A DNA stretch of 64,000 nucleotides from Patiria miniata (lineage: Eukaryota; Echinodermata; Asteroidea; Valvatida; Asterinidae). Location: positions 37,655,315 to 37,719,314 of the forward strand of contig NW_024037069.1 of the NCBI RefSeq assembly GCF_015706575.1, in the 5' to 3' direction. Every line of letters begins with the position of its first letter. Positions within the stretch are counted from its first letter, which is position 1. The translations under genes were made by a program, and so were the position numbers. Shown here one piece after another: positions 1 through 13,400 of this stretch. The notes below the pieces were generated by a model that ran no database searches, was not told where the DNA came from, and worked only from the letters and a program-made list of their open reading frames with translations.

Positions 1-2700
1 AGTAAAATTTAACACCAGATGGTCCTATATAGGTCCTATATAAGTTCATTTAAGGCTTTGTATACTATTGCAGGCTTTGCGCTACTTTGTGCTAATATAG
101 AATTTTATCGATAAGCTTATGATAAAGTATGAAGAGTGACAACTCAAGTATAGATTTAATTAATTGTGTTCACCTTAATTAGCTCCAGCTGTAATCGTGG
201 TGCTTTATGTGGCTAAGTGGCTTAGTAGGCTTTGGGGGTACTTAATAAAAATAGATCCGGAAATGTCCATACACGGTGGTGCAAAAAGAAGGAAACCAAC
301 TTTTGCCAGAAATTTTTCACCTACTTGTTGAGCATATTTCAAAAATTCAATTAAATGGTAATAAAATATTGATCTTTAAACGCAAGTGACGAAAAAAACA
401 TTGCCAATTATGCATATTTTGCCTCTGAGAATAATTTCATGTGCTAAACCTGTTTGTCCACGGACGGCAATATTCCATCCGCTTGACTGCATATGAGCAC
501 CGGAGCTTAATTCAAAGACAAAAAACACTACATTTCAAATAATCCTGAGCGTTTGTTTGGCCACAAATTTGAATCCCCAAGAAACATTGGTAATTTAAAA
601 GACAACACTCCGAGCTGAGGGACAGAGGCCGAGAGTTCCGTATTGCGATGAATGTCTTGCTTAAACGTCATTTTCTGTTTCAAAATATTCTTATTCAAAG
701 GTTGCAATTTAGTGAAATTTTCAAACGCTGTTTTGTTTTGATCCGAAACATTAACTGTAGAGGTTTATTAGGATGATTTTCAATTTGAATAGTTTAATGA
801 ATATATACAGTTTGTATTTATATGTTTGCATGGCTTAAACAATTATATTCATAGTGCTTATGGTTATATTACTCCCTTTCATTTATTTGGTTACTTACCT
901 CGGCACTCACACTAAGCAATACATGATTAATAGTTCAATTATTCTCGTCTAATTCCTGTATTTTATAGCGAGTACGATTTATACTGACATAGTTTAACTC
1001 AACGATCGATGCGGATATCGTTTGGTTGTTACAGCAGCTATGTGCTGGGAAAATGAGTTTCTGCACGCGTTTCCGCGGACGGTCGTTCCGACCCAAAGTC
1101 AATGGCAGCCACGATTGTCTGTGCACCGTGGCCGCGCCTGGCTACACATTACACTCAGCTGGGATCAATGTTTTATTTCTCTCATGCAGAGAAAATTAAA
1201 TCTATCAGAACCAATTATTAATCGTGACCACACATTCACAAAACTGATGATTAGTGGCTTTAATTCGGGGTGTTTTTTAGGTTGTAAAATCTAGAAAAGC
1301 AGACGGGCATTGCCGTGGCCTGTATGTACATGTAGCAAGCCCCATTTGTGGCTCAAAATAGGCCTTAACTTAGGCCTACTGCGTGGACTTTTTTCCGTAT
1401 TTGAGCCACCAGCAGCGATAGCAACATGTGAGGAAAAGTTGTCTGGAGGAAATCGAAATCGGGACTGTTTTGTTTTCACTTGTTATTCCTTAACCAGGGA
1501 AAATCGAAAGGTCGGCACATGCCCCCTGACCTGACCCAGAGAAAAAAGGGCGTAATTTTTGGACAAACTCTGCAAATTTCGCCTGAAAATTACAAGACAG
1601 ACAGAAACAGAATGAAATATTTCACCCTCGTTATTAACTAGGTACACGTATATATCTTTCATAGTGAATATCAAGTGAAAAGACAATCATAATTTTCATT
1701 CTTAAAAACCATTAAAATTGGCTTCATCACCATTGAGTGCCTCCAGAAGTCAGGTATTGGAGCCCTAGGGATATTTGACTGAAAACTGGGGGATTCTGAA
1801 GGATACAGAATACCTCATTCCTATAGATATACTTGCTCGGGGACTATTCGCACGGCTGGACAACAACTCTGGCGCCATTTCCTGCAGCTGTTTCCTTCTT
1901 TCTGTCATGAACTTCAACTGAACTTCAATTTTACATGAACTTCAATTTTACATGCGCACTTTCTACAACATTTTAACACAGCTGTGATCAACGAAACAGA
2001 TTGTATCAGTATTCGTCAAAGCTAGCAGTGAATCATTGTTCATATATGGATACCGTGACTTTCTTTCAACTCGCTCGAAATACTTTCACTTTGGTAGAAC
2101 TTCCCTAACCAATTGAGCGCATGCATTTTCAGACAATTCTAATTAATGGAAAAAAACTGATGACTTCAATTGTCATCTTTTATTCTCACGATACGAAACC
2201 AAACACCCGTTGACACCAATGAACGTGCTTTCGTTATACAAGTAATAATGAGTACTTTTTGATTAATATTCACCCACTTTCTTCCCTAAATTAAAACCCA
2301 GTGCGTTTATTTCTGGGTTTTTGTTTTGTTCCCTTTTTGCCTCGTAATTCTTTTACACCTCGGTGGGCCTGTTAAACCATGAAATTCTGAAAATGTATTA
2401 ACTTAAAAATGAAAAGGTAAAAAAGCATAGCACATTACCTATACTTATATCCCCCGCACTTAAACGTGTCGTCAAATAATAAAACTCATATACTATACAC
2501 AAGTGGTTTGGAAAATATTTAAGGTAACTGACATTATTAGCAAACAGAAAACAAAAGTCTGAAGCAGGTTATTAAAGAAACCCGTCGAATTTTAAGCTCA
2601 ATGGATGATACACTTGCTGAGAAAATTTTGAAAGTGTATCTTTAAGATTATTTTCTCAACGCAAAGCATGTTAAACTGAAATAACGAATCCAGCACTTAC
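1..2700. other. Upstream non-coding flank of copy 1
   Basis: No gene is recognised. The stretch is matched almost base for base by 27031-29815. Short open frames near 935-1294 (both strands) are not supported as genes. It is treated as intergenic or distal 5' flank of the LRR receptor gene. Confidence 0.5.
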
Positions 2701-2709
2701 ATGATCGAT

Positions 2710-2899
2710 CAGTGACCACACTTTGAAAGTGTTAAATCCAGCATATTTTAAATTGTTAAATCCAACGCTTAAACTGCTAATTCAACAGTTGTGGATGCAA
2801 CACTTTCAAAGTTAACACTTTGAAAAAAGTTGAATAAACACTTAAATTTAATTTAGCATTTAACATGCTGGATTTAATACTTTCAAAGCGAGGTCACTC
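2710..2899. repeat. Small palindromic MITE (GTGTTAAATCCAGCA family), copy 1
   Basis: The left arm near 2710-2755 (CTTTGAAAGTGTTAAATCC) is repeated inverted near 2868-2899 (GGATTTAATACTTTCAAAG), with more TTAAATCCA and AGTGTTGGATTC units nearby. It is present at the same place in copy 2, so it predates the duplication. No coding capacity. Confidence 0.6.
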
Positions 2900-3135
2900 A
2901 CCGAACCTTAAGTGTTGGATTCAACATTTCAGTGTTAAGAGTGATATAGTTGTGTTGAAAGCGCGAACCAACGCGAGGAATCGGTTATGACTCCTCTTTT
3001 CCCGAAACTACAGCATTAGCTTTTGTACGAGAAGCAACGCGTCACAGGATGCTTGATTCTATTATTTACTTATCAGGTAGGACATTTCATGATGTTTGGA
3101 CAGTTTCATTTTTGAACGTTTGCAAATAGTGTCCA

Positions 3136-4025
3136 TTGCCTTTAAGCGCGGCAGCGCAGCATGTAAATTGGACCACAAAGGTATGGTGTATAAAGGACAC
3201 CTATCTGTTATCGTAGTGCGTGTGGGGAGCTCCGTCGTATGGTGTTCTAAAGACGCCAAATCTGCGTCGCGTCGTGCTTTCACGTCCTGCCGTCGCGACG
3301 TACCGTCGCGTCGTGCCGCCGTCCGTCGCGTCGTGCCGTCGCCCGTCGCGTCGTGCCGTCGCGTGACTATATCTTTCTTGACAATAGGTGGCGCGCTGTT
3401 TCGATTGTCTTATTCTAATTAATGATGGAGAACGTCTTGAACTCCCTTGGCCTTGGCCATCTATTGGAAGCGTTTGAAGACAAAGTATGAAGCCTTGTTT
3501 GCCGCAGTTTAAAGTGTTTCTTGTGCACACTAGGTATTGAATAAAGTGGGTTATATTCACGTCTTTAAACTTGTACTTTTCTAAGAAAACTTAGACGACG
3601 CGACGGCACGACGCGACGGACGACGGCACGACGCGACGGGCAATGTGTGCGTCGCCTCTTCAAGCAGTCTATTTAGAAACACCGAGGTAACAGGCGACGG
3701 CACGACGCGACGGGCGACGGTACGACGCGACGTACGACGGAACGACGTGACGCACGACGGCACGACGCGACGTGTGAAGGTGCATCGCATCCTCATGCAG
3801 TGTTCGTGCTTAGAAACGGTAATTTAAGAGGCGACGGCACGACGCGACGGGCGACGGCACGACGCGACGGGCGACGGCACGACGCGACGGGCGAAGGCAC
3901 GACGCGACGGTACGACGCGACGGCACGACGTGAAATCACGATGCGACGCAGATCATGGCGTCTTTAGAACACCATTTGGCGTCTTTAGAACACCATATCA
4001 CAGGCACGACGGAGCTCGATCCCCT
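3136..4025. repeat. Foldback element with GACGGCACGACGCGACGGGC satellite, copy 1 only
   Basis: Relative to copy 2 (junction near 30245) this is an extra block of about 890 bp. Its flanks form a long imperfect inverted repeat: 3180-3265 (GTATAAAGGACACCTATCTG and TGGTGTTCTAAAGACGCC) mirrors 3958-4070. Between the arms are runs of a roughly 20-bp unit, inverted at the left (about 3285-3365) and direct at about 3600-3640, 3695-3775 and 3833-3940. Copy 2 keeps part of the right arm, so copy 2 may be a deletion derivative rather than a true empty site. Confidence 0.7.
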
Positions 4026-4178
4026 CACGCACGACGATAACAGATAGGTGTCCTTTATAGTACACCATACACCATACAAAGGGACTTTCATTGTTGCAGC
4101 ACAACCGGAAGTAAAACCTTGACGCAATGCTTATCATAGCATTAAACCAGAACCTCAGCAGAAACAAAACACAAGTGA

Positions 4179-4186
4179 TATATAAG
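4179..4186 (+). promoter_or_regulatory. Candidate TATA box of LRR receptor copy 1
   Basis: TATATAAG lies 37 bp before the start codon at 4216, and a TCAGTG initiator-like motif at 4210-4215 sits at the expected TATA spacing. It is conserved in copy 2. If used, the leader would be only a few bases, so a start further upstream or an unseen 5' exon remains possible. Confidence 0.3.
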
Positions 4187-4215
4187 CCTAAACCGTGCAG
4201 ACCGACGCATCAGTG

Positions 4216-4430
4216 ATGGCGCAGATTACGAGACGCAAGGAGCCTGAGAAGTCTCCAGGAATACATTGGCTATGTCTCGCTCTACTCAGCACTCTACCTT
4301 TATGTCTTGCAACGACAGAAGATGATGCCTGTCATGTCTGCGAGTGTGACAGTTTTAAGAAAATTGTAAACTGCAGTGGAAAAGGTCTGAAATCGCTGCC
4401 AAACGGAATACCACAGGACACAACCTTGCT
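4216..4430 (+). CDS. Copy 1 exon 1: signal peptide and LRRNT
   Basis: Encodes MAQITRRKEPEK, then a hydrophobic stretch ending near Ala32, then the Cys-rich cap CHVCECDSFKKIVNC. Donor GT at 4431 (CT|GTAAGT), phase 2. Confidence 0.88.
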
Positions 4431-7400
4431 GTAAGTTAGCTCGTGTGGTTTTAAATCAGTAGTAGGCTTAAAAGTTAGTATCTATGGAAGTGTAGATAGG
4501 ACATGGTTAAAAATAAATCTAATTCGTACGTACGAATTACTAAACCGTACGTACGAATTACTAAATCGTACGTACGAATTACTAAACCGTACGTACGAAT
4601 TACTAAATCGTACGTACGAATTACTAAACCGTACGTACGAATTACTAAACCGTACGTACGAATTACTAAATCGTACGTACGAAATAATTAGTAATTCGTA
4701 CGTACGGTTTAGTAATTCGTACGTACGATTTAGTAATTCGTACGTACGATTTAGTAATTCGTACGTACGGTTGAGTAATTCCAGTGGCGTAGCCAGGAAT
4801 TTTCCAGTGGGGGGAGGGGGGGGGGGCGCCGGGGGGGGGGGCTGGAACATTTCAGTAGGGGGGGGGGCGTCATGTAGATCAATGATATTTTTTTTAGAAA
4901 CTCAAAATCTCAGTGGGGGGGGGGCGACTTGGGGGGGGGCGACAAGGTTTCATGGGGGGGGGGGAGGGCTGTCGCAGTGGCGTGGCCACGGGGGGGGGGC
5001 GTGGGGCTGACAGCCCCCCCCATGAAACCTTGTCGCCCACCAGTCGCCCCCACTGAGATTTTGAGTTTCTAAAAAAATTATCATTGTTCTACATGACACC
5101 CCCCCCCCATGAAATGTTCCAGCCCCCCAGCGCCGCCCCCCCCCCCCAACCCCACTGACAAATTCCTGGCTACGCCACTGCCCCCACGCCCCCCCCCCCT
5201 CCCGTGGCTAAGCCACTGAGTAATTCGTACGTGCGATTTATTAATTCGTACGTACGGTTTAGTAATTCGTACGTACGGTTTAGTAATTCGTACGTACGAA
5301 TTAGTAATTCGTACGTACGAATTAGTATTTCGTACGTACGGTTTAGTAATTCGTACGTACGGTTTAGTAATTCGTACGTACGAATTAGTATTTCGTACGT
5401 ACGAATTAGTATTTCGTACGTACGGTTTAGTAATTCGTACGTACGAATTAGTTTTATTTTTAACCATGTCCTATCTACACTTCCATAAGTATCCCTATGA
5501 AGTTTGATTTTTTTCGAACGACTTTTCAAAGCTGATGATGTCCTTGAACGGTTTTCTTTTAATGTAGACTTCAGAGCCAAACATGTCATTGACAACTAAG
5601 AGATTTGTATGTTGCTTCTTCATGCTTGAGCTGAATTTAGGCTCGGCCCAAATCGCCGGTGTCGCGCCTGAAGCTAGTCTTTGCAGTATGCGTACACGTA
5701 CACACACTGAAGTGGTACGCGTATTATATGGCACGGTTGCACTCTGAGCACGACGTTGATGTGCATGGAATGAATTCAGGGCTGGATTTCGAAGGCAGTG
5801 TGGGTTGTGGATATCGACTTACGTTCGTCTGGACACAAGCGTCCCTCTCCTAATTCAAAAGCTGAAGTGAAACAAAAATGATAACGTAGCCTGGAGCGAC
5901 TTTTGTTTTTTCAATGTCTCTTTAATTTTTTTAGGGTGCACCCTCCCTTTAAAGTTAGCAGAATCATGTGAAATTACTCGGAAATAAATGTAGGCCTACC
6001 CACCGATTTAATGACCAAAAAACACTTGCTTAAAGCGAAGATAGGACCTTTTTTTTTATCATATACCCTGTGAAACTATCCCGCCTAAAATTGTAGTTCA
6101 AAAAAAAAGTGCCATTCAAGATTGTAATGAATAACAAAATATAACACTTTTTTGGGTAGAAACCAATGAATTTCAAATTGTAATGTGAATATAAATTTAA
6201 TTTATGCACTAATGCTGCATTAGGCCTACAACTCTTATGTTTTCTTTCCCAGCTGTTTTCCATAGAAATCTGCAAAGTAATATACTTGGAGTTATCTATA
6301 TACTTGTATAATTCTGCGACTCAGTTTTATCGACATTTTTTGAAAATCCCGGTTTTTTTCACACAGATCCTTCAGTAATAATGAGCTGGCAACACTGAAG
6401 ACAAATTCATTCCGGAACCATACATGGCTTGCTTTGTTGTAAGTAGGCTTATTACAAACCGTAAAGTTGTGTCTGCCAATGAACAGCCTAGAGCTAGGGT
6501 ATAGCCTACGTGCAAGACTGGTGCCAAGTCACAAACTGTGTTTTGTTAGTGTCTTTGATACTGTAATTTCATAGGTCTTGAACGGCCACGTGTCCATGTT
6601 TGTCTACTTTATTGTGACCCCAACAAAGTTTACACTTTTTCAGACGCAGATTTCTCAAAATTGGGGAGACATATTGAAATTGCTTTAAGATATTCCCAAT
6701 CTACAAAGTCTTGGTGGCGTATGGTGTAAAATGGCATTGAAAATAAAGCCTGAATTAAGTAAGTAACGACGGCCGTTATACAAAAAAAATGGTCATAAGC
6801 CAGTTACTCCACACGCGTGTATACATGGGTATGTAAACACGTGCAATCGCGGACTAGGGACAAAAGGGTTAGGGCACAAACAAAGGGTCCACTATTGATC
6901 GATAGTCCACGATTGAAATTCGTGTACAAAACCAACGAGAACTGGTGCTAAAAAGTAGGAGTACAAACAAAGGAATGAGGATAAGGGACAATAGGGGGTC
7001 CACGATTGCCGGTGTTTACAAAGATGGATGCGTGGTCATCGTTATGGCAGTTCTTTGTGAAAGCAGTGATATTGTTTTGACCAAGTTTCATAGAGTTGCA
7101 TGTGCACCAACTGGTTTTTGACCGTTTCTCAAATGGCCGTCGTTTCTGAATTGAGGCTGTATTTTCAAATGCCACTTCCACCATATTCCGCCAAGACCTT
7201 GTAGTTTAGGAATATCTTAAAACATTTTCAATATGTCTCCTCAATTTTGAGAAATCTTCGTCTGGTGAAAAAGTGTAAACTTTTTCGGGGCCACCCTGTA
7301 CACTGCGTTGCTATTAATTACCTTGTACACGCTGTGCATGTGTTGCCTATAAATTACCTCATTTACACTGCGTTGCATATAAATGATGTTTACGTTCGTG

Positions 7401-10400
7401 TTTTAGAGGTGCTAATCATCCCAAAGTAAGAACTTTTTCACAGAAATGATAACGCCTAAAAGCAGTAATGCAACTATTTTTTTGGCGTTGAATTAAAACA
7501 TAAGAAAAAGTTTTCCTGGCATTTTCAAACGCTTTCCTTTCCAATTCAACGATTTTTACATTCAAATTCGTCCAGCAAAATCAATTTAGTGCAATTTCAA
7601 TATTTAATTTCGTCCTTTTTTCATACAATTTCAATTTTGGTAGAGGCAAATTCAAACCATGAGCTGACATATTCGTCTAGGAGTATTCAATTTCGTTTCG
7701 TCTACGCCGAACCGTGATATTCAGAAAACTGATGCCACCCAATTTAATCCAAACCTTGTTTACTTTCGTCGTACTTCATTGTGACATCTTCAGTAGAAGG
7801 CATACAGGCCGCTGATAAGAATTATTTTCCACTTTTTTATTTCCTTGTTTCTTCATAAATTTATTGTTTGTTTCTTTTGCTTTTGTCTTCTTAAAACTGC
7901 GTTTGAATCAGTTTTGGGCATACATGTTACACAGAGAACGGTGGGCTCTCTTAGTTTGTGGCAGTGGCGTACCCAGGATTTGTTTTTTGGGGGGGGGGGG
8001 CCTCATAAAAAAATTTTTTTACAAACTTGTTAAAAGTTGGATTTTTTCAAACAATTTTGCCCCAAATTTTTGGCCGCAGAAAAAAAAATTGGGTTTTTTT
8101 TTTAAGGGCGGCCGATTTTGGGGTGTTTTTTTTTGAAGGGCGGCCTATTTTGACGTTGGTGGCGCCACTTACACCCCTATTATGCTACTCGAAAAAAAGG
8201 CCACATTCATATAACCAAGGCCAAATCGTGGGACTAAAAAAAAATGACAACCTCTTCGGACGGGGGGGGGGGGGGCTAAAGCACCCCGAGGCCTCCCCCC
8301 GGGTGCGCCACTGGTTTGTGGCATTTCCTTCTTTCATTTTAACACTAGTTTTACTCGTTTCAAAACATTTAAAATTATGTTAGAAATTATGTTTTGTTGT
8401 TCTTGGTCATATATTTATTTGTTTTTTGGTAACTGCTCTGATTTGGGATAACATCATGCGAACGAATGTGCCAAATGGTGTTCATTTCTGGCCTCTGATG
8501 GGTACTTTGTGTTGTGTGAACATTTTTAGGAAAAAGGAAGAAATTTGATTTGGGGGTCCAAAATTGCCTTTTCGTTTGGTAACTGCTAGGAAAATCATCT
8601 TTGTCTGATAACATGATGCGAACAAATGTTCCAAATTGTGCTCGATGACACAATGAAAATACACACACACCAGACTACTTCACGCATAACACACGTTTTA
8701 AATTGATTGACAGACGAATTTAATCTCTGAATGCTGTCATTATTTTAGCAATAGCTAAGGCGAATTTGGTCTGTAGCAACGAATACTCTTATTTTACGAA
8801 AAACACGTGAAATTTTTTTTTTTCTGATAAGAAGTTTAAACTTGTTTAAACGGCATATTCATGTTTGTTTAATTATCTGGGGAAAATGCGCAATAAGGTG
8901 ACCTTTTTGTATTTTAATTTATGTTAGGTATTTCAAGAACAATCAGATATCTGTCATCGAGCCAGGAGCTTTTAGCGGCCTTACCAGCTTAATCCGCCTG
9001 TAAGTTTTTTGTATGCAATGTCCAGAAACATTTATGTTGTTACTTGCCGTGCAGTTTGCTATACCAGTCATGAAATCTGTTTAAGTATTACGCGCTTTGA
9101 TGCAAACAGACAGATAATTACTGATACATGTTCACGGGTAACTGCCTGGACACTTTGCAAATTTTCACTCAAAGTCGATTTTTTCCTTTTAAATGCTTGT
9201 TCTTTTTGGAGCAATACAAAAGTTATCCATTTTCAGTGACACACCGACCGAAAAAAAAATCCGGCCACACCAGGTACGTAATGGAAAAAATTCAGTTATC
9301 GCAAGGGAAACTGATGCCCAGAGGTAGACGAGTTGAAGATGTCCATGAATAAAAAAAAAACAGAAGAAAAATTCTTAAAGTTGTATTCTATTTGATTCTG
9401 AAATTTCATATTTTTGACGCTGCACCAATAGGCTTAAGCTGCTTACAGTTTTTCTATAGTTTTCTCACAGTGATGATTGTTGTTTCTGAGATTTAAAAAT
9501 GTCATTGAATAAAGGCTACACTGGCAGTTCCGCCGCTGACAATTTGTATACCTAGTCTAGTAAAATGGGGCCAGCATAATAAACAATCGACTTACAGTTC
9601 TCAAAGTTATTCAAAAATTTCCTTAGAATGGGGGAGGGGCGTGCCCCGACCCCCTATAGCAGGGGCACGCCTTCATTCAATATCACCCCCCCCCCCATCT
9701 CAATGCGATTATACGATTATTAGGAACCTCTTGACCTGTTTTCGATTTCCATGCGTAGTACCTGATGTCAACATGATTACTTATTAAACCTTGTAGGGAT
9801 CTGTCAAAGAATAGGCTGATGGAGTTGACTCCAGACATGATGAAAGGTGTCGGTGGATCTGTCATTGGGTAAGCCTTAATAAGCCTTACGATGCGAAATT
9901 AAAAGCCGAGAGGTTCGCAAGTCCTCATCTGAGCTGTGAAGATAGTTGGGTCCCCTCCCTAGCCTCTATCAAACCAATGACGAACTTTGAAACACCAGTT
10001 GGATAAGTTGGATCAGGATTAGAAGTCCACCGATACCCTCTGTCCTGTAAAAACAGGGTCAGCACGAGAAGACAGGATTTGATTAGGAGAGGCTAATGGG
10101 GAGACGCCGTGCTATAAATGGGACACTTCAGTGAGAATGGAGCTGCTCATTTCACCATTCGATCCCCGGCACATCATAAACCCATTTGATGGCCGACTTG
10201 ATGATGATGATTTCTTAATTTCATGTTATAAGTATGCTCCCCTCAGCGATATCATAACCAAGACAAGGTTTTAGGGGCTTTATATTGTAGCGGAAAGTGT
10301 AGGGACTTGTAGCTAGTTTATTTACAACGTCATTCCTATTGCACTAACGTAAATTCTCTGTGTGTTGGTGACTGGGCGGAGCGTAAGTGCCCAGTTATTG

Positions 10401-13400
10401 AATGCACGTACGCTATTGGTTGCCTAAGGCCCATAGGTTTAGTACATGCATATGATTGTGTTTGTGCGGCGTATGCATGTTCACGTGAGGGCTATTCACG
10501 TGATCGCACGGAGGAGTTGTGCTGTGGACAGCGGACGGTACGGTCGTGTATTGCTCGCGTTCTGTGTTTTGGGTAATGCTGACGCGCACTGTGTAAATTG
10601 CGCTGGCCCTGACTGTGCTGAAGTTGCGCTGTCTGATGCTGACGCACAGCCGTACAAGTGAATGTACGGTACGATGCTGACGCTAGCTTGCATGGGTAAG
10701 GCGTAAATCAGGTTAAGGCTGACAGCGCGTGTTAATTACATGAGCGTACATTGCTTACTTAGTGTACGTTGCTGACTTAGTGTGCATTGTTTACTTAGGT
10801 ACATTGTTTACCGTAGGTACGTTGTTGACTTAGCCGTGCAATGTTTACATTAGTGTACATTGTTGACTTAGCAGTGCATTGTTTACATTGGGTGCATTGT
10901 TCAAGCGTGCGCGTTGCTGCTTAGTTGAGGCCGCAGTTAACTCCCAAGTGTGATTAAGTGACCCTGATAATTAACAACCCCATCAAAACTCAATCACTAC
11001 TGCATATTTCTTGATTATTGTATAATACATTACGATTATATTTGTGGTGCCGACATTCCTGTTGTCCATGTGTATTTGTTGTTGGTTTATTGTGCAATTA
11101 ACAGAGGGTAATCACAATCATCATAATCGGCGGTATATTTCCTCCAAAACGGACCTGCTCCCTTGGCCTTGAGGTCGCTCTGAGTGGTCTCTCGTCTTGG
11201 GAAAGCTTGCGTTCGGGAAGATCAGCTACACTCTAATAGGTGTCAGACTTGGTCCCAACGAACTTTGGTTTGGCCCGGGGAGATCGCCGCCACAATATAA
11301 ACACAATCTTGAAATGTCCTGGTCGGCCATGTCACTTTCGAAAGGCTGGGGATCTTCTTATATAGTGCAGTGATGGGGAACTGCATACAAAAAAGTATGC
11401 AGTTCCCGGCAACGTGCATTAACATGTACATTATGCCCATTTTACGCCCATTCTCACAGTATCACTGTTGAATTGACCGGTAAAGGGTGTCAGGTAGGCC
11501 GTATTTTAGATATTTCATCATTTTTAAAACAGATGCAGGTTTGGTTAGGTAATTATGTTAATGTTTATTAAAAAATGTGGGGGAAAATTATTGACGGCCA
11601 GGGCCATTGCCATTGATGTGACTGTCAATACCCCTCCCCTCCCCAAAACCCCAAACAAACAAATAAACAAACAAACAAACAAACAAACAAACAAACACCC
11701 CAACACCCCAATAAACAAACAAATAAACAACCCTGAACACCCCAACAAACACCCAACAAACAACCCAACAAACAACCAACTAAACAAACACACAAACAAA
11801 CAACCAAACACCCCAACAACCAACCAAACAAAGAAACAAACAACCCCAACAACCCCAACAAAAAGCCCAACACCCCAACAAACAACCCAACAAACAGTGG
11901 GGTTGAATGTCCTTCGTCCCTTGTACTAACGTTAACATTACACCTACTTATAAACTACAGGGGAAAGAGTAGCTAGCTGGTAAAAGCGTATTACTCAAAA
12001 GCCATGTAGGAACGAGGTATCTATTACGTTTATTGTCTTATGATTCTATCAGTCTTTCATATCTTCCTTTTTCTTTAAGGTATTACAGGCTTGACTTCAG
12101 CGCATCTAATAATAATATCAGAAGCATCAGCCCATACACATTTAGTGGAGGTTACTCCTACCTTCGTGTGTAAGTATAGTCGTTATTAAGTTACAGACGT
12201 TACAATAATAGGGCCTATACGCATGTGTCCTCCCAGTTCTATATATGGGTCGGGGACGCGGACGATCCTAACTGAGGACAGGCAAAGGCTTCAATGAAGC
12301 CTTCAATATGAGGTGCCAACGGCACATCTTCGGTGTCCGGTCGATCGTCCGACTTTGTCACCAACACCACTATCATGGGGACCACTAGTCTAGGGGCCTA
12401 GACGTTGTTATGGTTTGATTTCGCTCGTACCCCCCGCCCTGCAAACAGGGCGCTGGTATAAGGGCTGATGAGCTTCACAGAATCTTGTGAAGGAAGTTCA
12501 GATTGACCTTCGCATGCAGCTAGCGCGCTACGCATGATGGGCACCGGAAGCTAGATTGTGTGACGCGTTTCACGGCACAGGTCACGCAAATCTATCCAAT
12601 GAGAGCTCAAATGACGTCAGCCCTGACCAGCGTCCTGTTTGCAGGGCGGGGGGTACGAGCGAATGGTTTGATACGCGACAACCTGCCGCCGCGAGAGGGC
12701 GCTATCACGACCAACCATGATCAGGACCAACCATGATCAGGACTTGTCAGGAACAACGTCTAGGGAATCTCGTATTCGTTGTGTAATGCGCGCACCTGTT
12801 TGGCCTAATCTGCAGTGCGCAATTCAAAAAATTATAGTAGTTAAGCAAACTCTCAAATTTCTTCCAGTGCAATAACAGATGCAGCAAGACCTTTGTGCAA
12901 CTTCACTGGTCAGCTCTTTTGTTATGTTTAGTCTGTGTGGATCGTAATTGCCTGCATAAGTCGCGCATGCACGCTAGTTTCCCCCATTTTTTTTTTGGGG
13001 GGGGGGATTTCAGCAGACAAGTCCGTGGGCGATATTGGTCGGTCGTGATAGCGCCCTATCGCGGCGGTGGGGCATTGCGGCCGGCCGCGAGTTATCGCGT
13101 ATCAAACCATAACAACGTCTAGCCCCTAGACTAGGGGACCACCGGTTTTGAGGATTTCCGTGCTACCATCTTACGGAGGCGTAATTCCCTCTTTGGTCAC
13201 GTCCAATGGCTACCGGATGACAGACCAGCCCATGCCGCCCTTGTCCACGTACTAGGGGGACTCCAGCCTGACACTGCCTGGAAGAGACCCAGGGGCCGAC
13301 CTCGCAACACCTGGGTGCGGCAGCTAGAAGTTGACCACAAGACACGTGCACATCAGCTGTGGCAGTCTGCATCTGATCGTCTGGTCTGGGCGACTCAACG

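Noticed and set aside
1020-1170. Minus-strand frame TIVAAIDFG resembling the HSPA12 N-terminal motif, also in copy 2
   Set aside because: No ATG between the bounding stops, no usable donor after the motif, and the following residues do not fit HSP70; copy 2 has a replacement change. Judged chance.
4503-5488. Repetitive proteins of SYVRITK or RTYELLN type on both strands
   Set aside because: They are translations of a 21-bp non-coding tandem repeat whose period keeps all frames open.
11545-11929. Asn/Thr/Lys-rich and Val/Cys/Leu-rich frames
   Set aside because: Pure (CAAA)n microsatellite read in both directions; no splice or start context.
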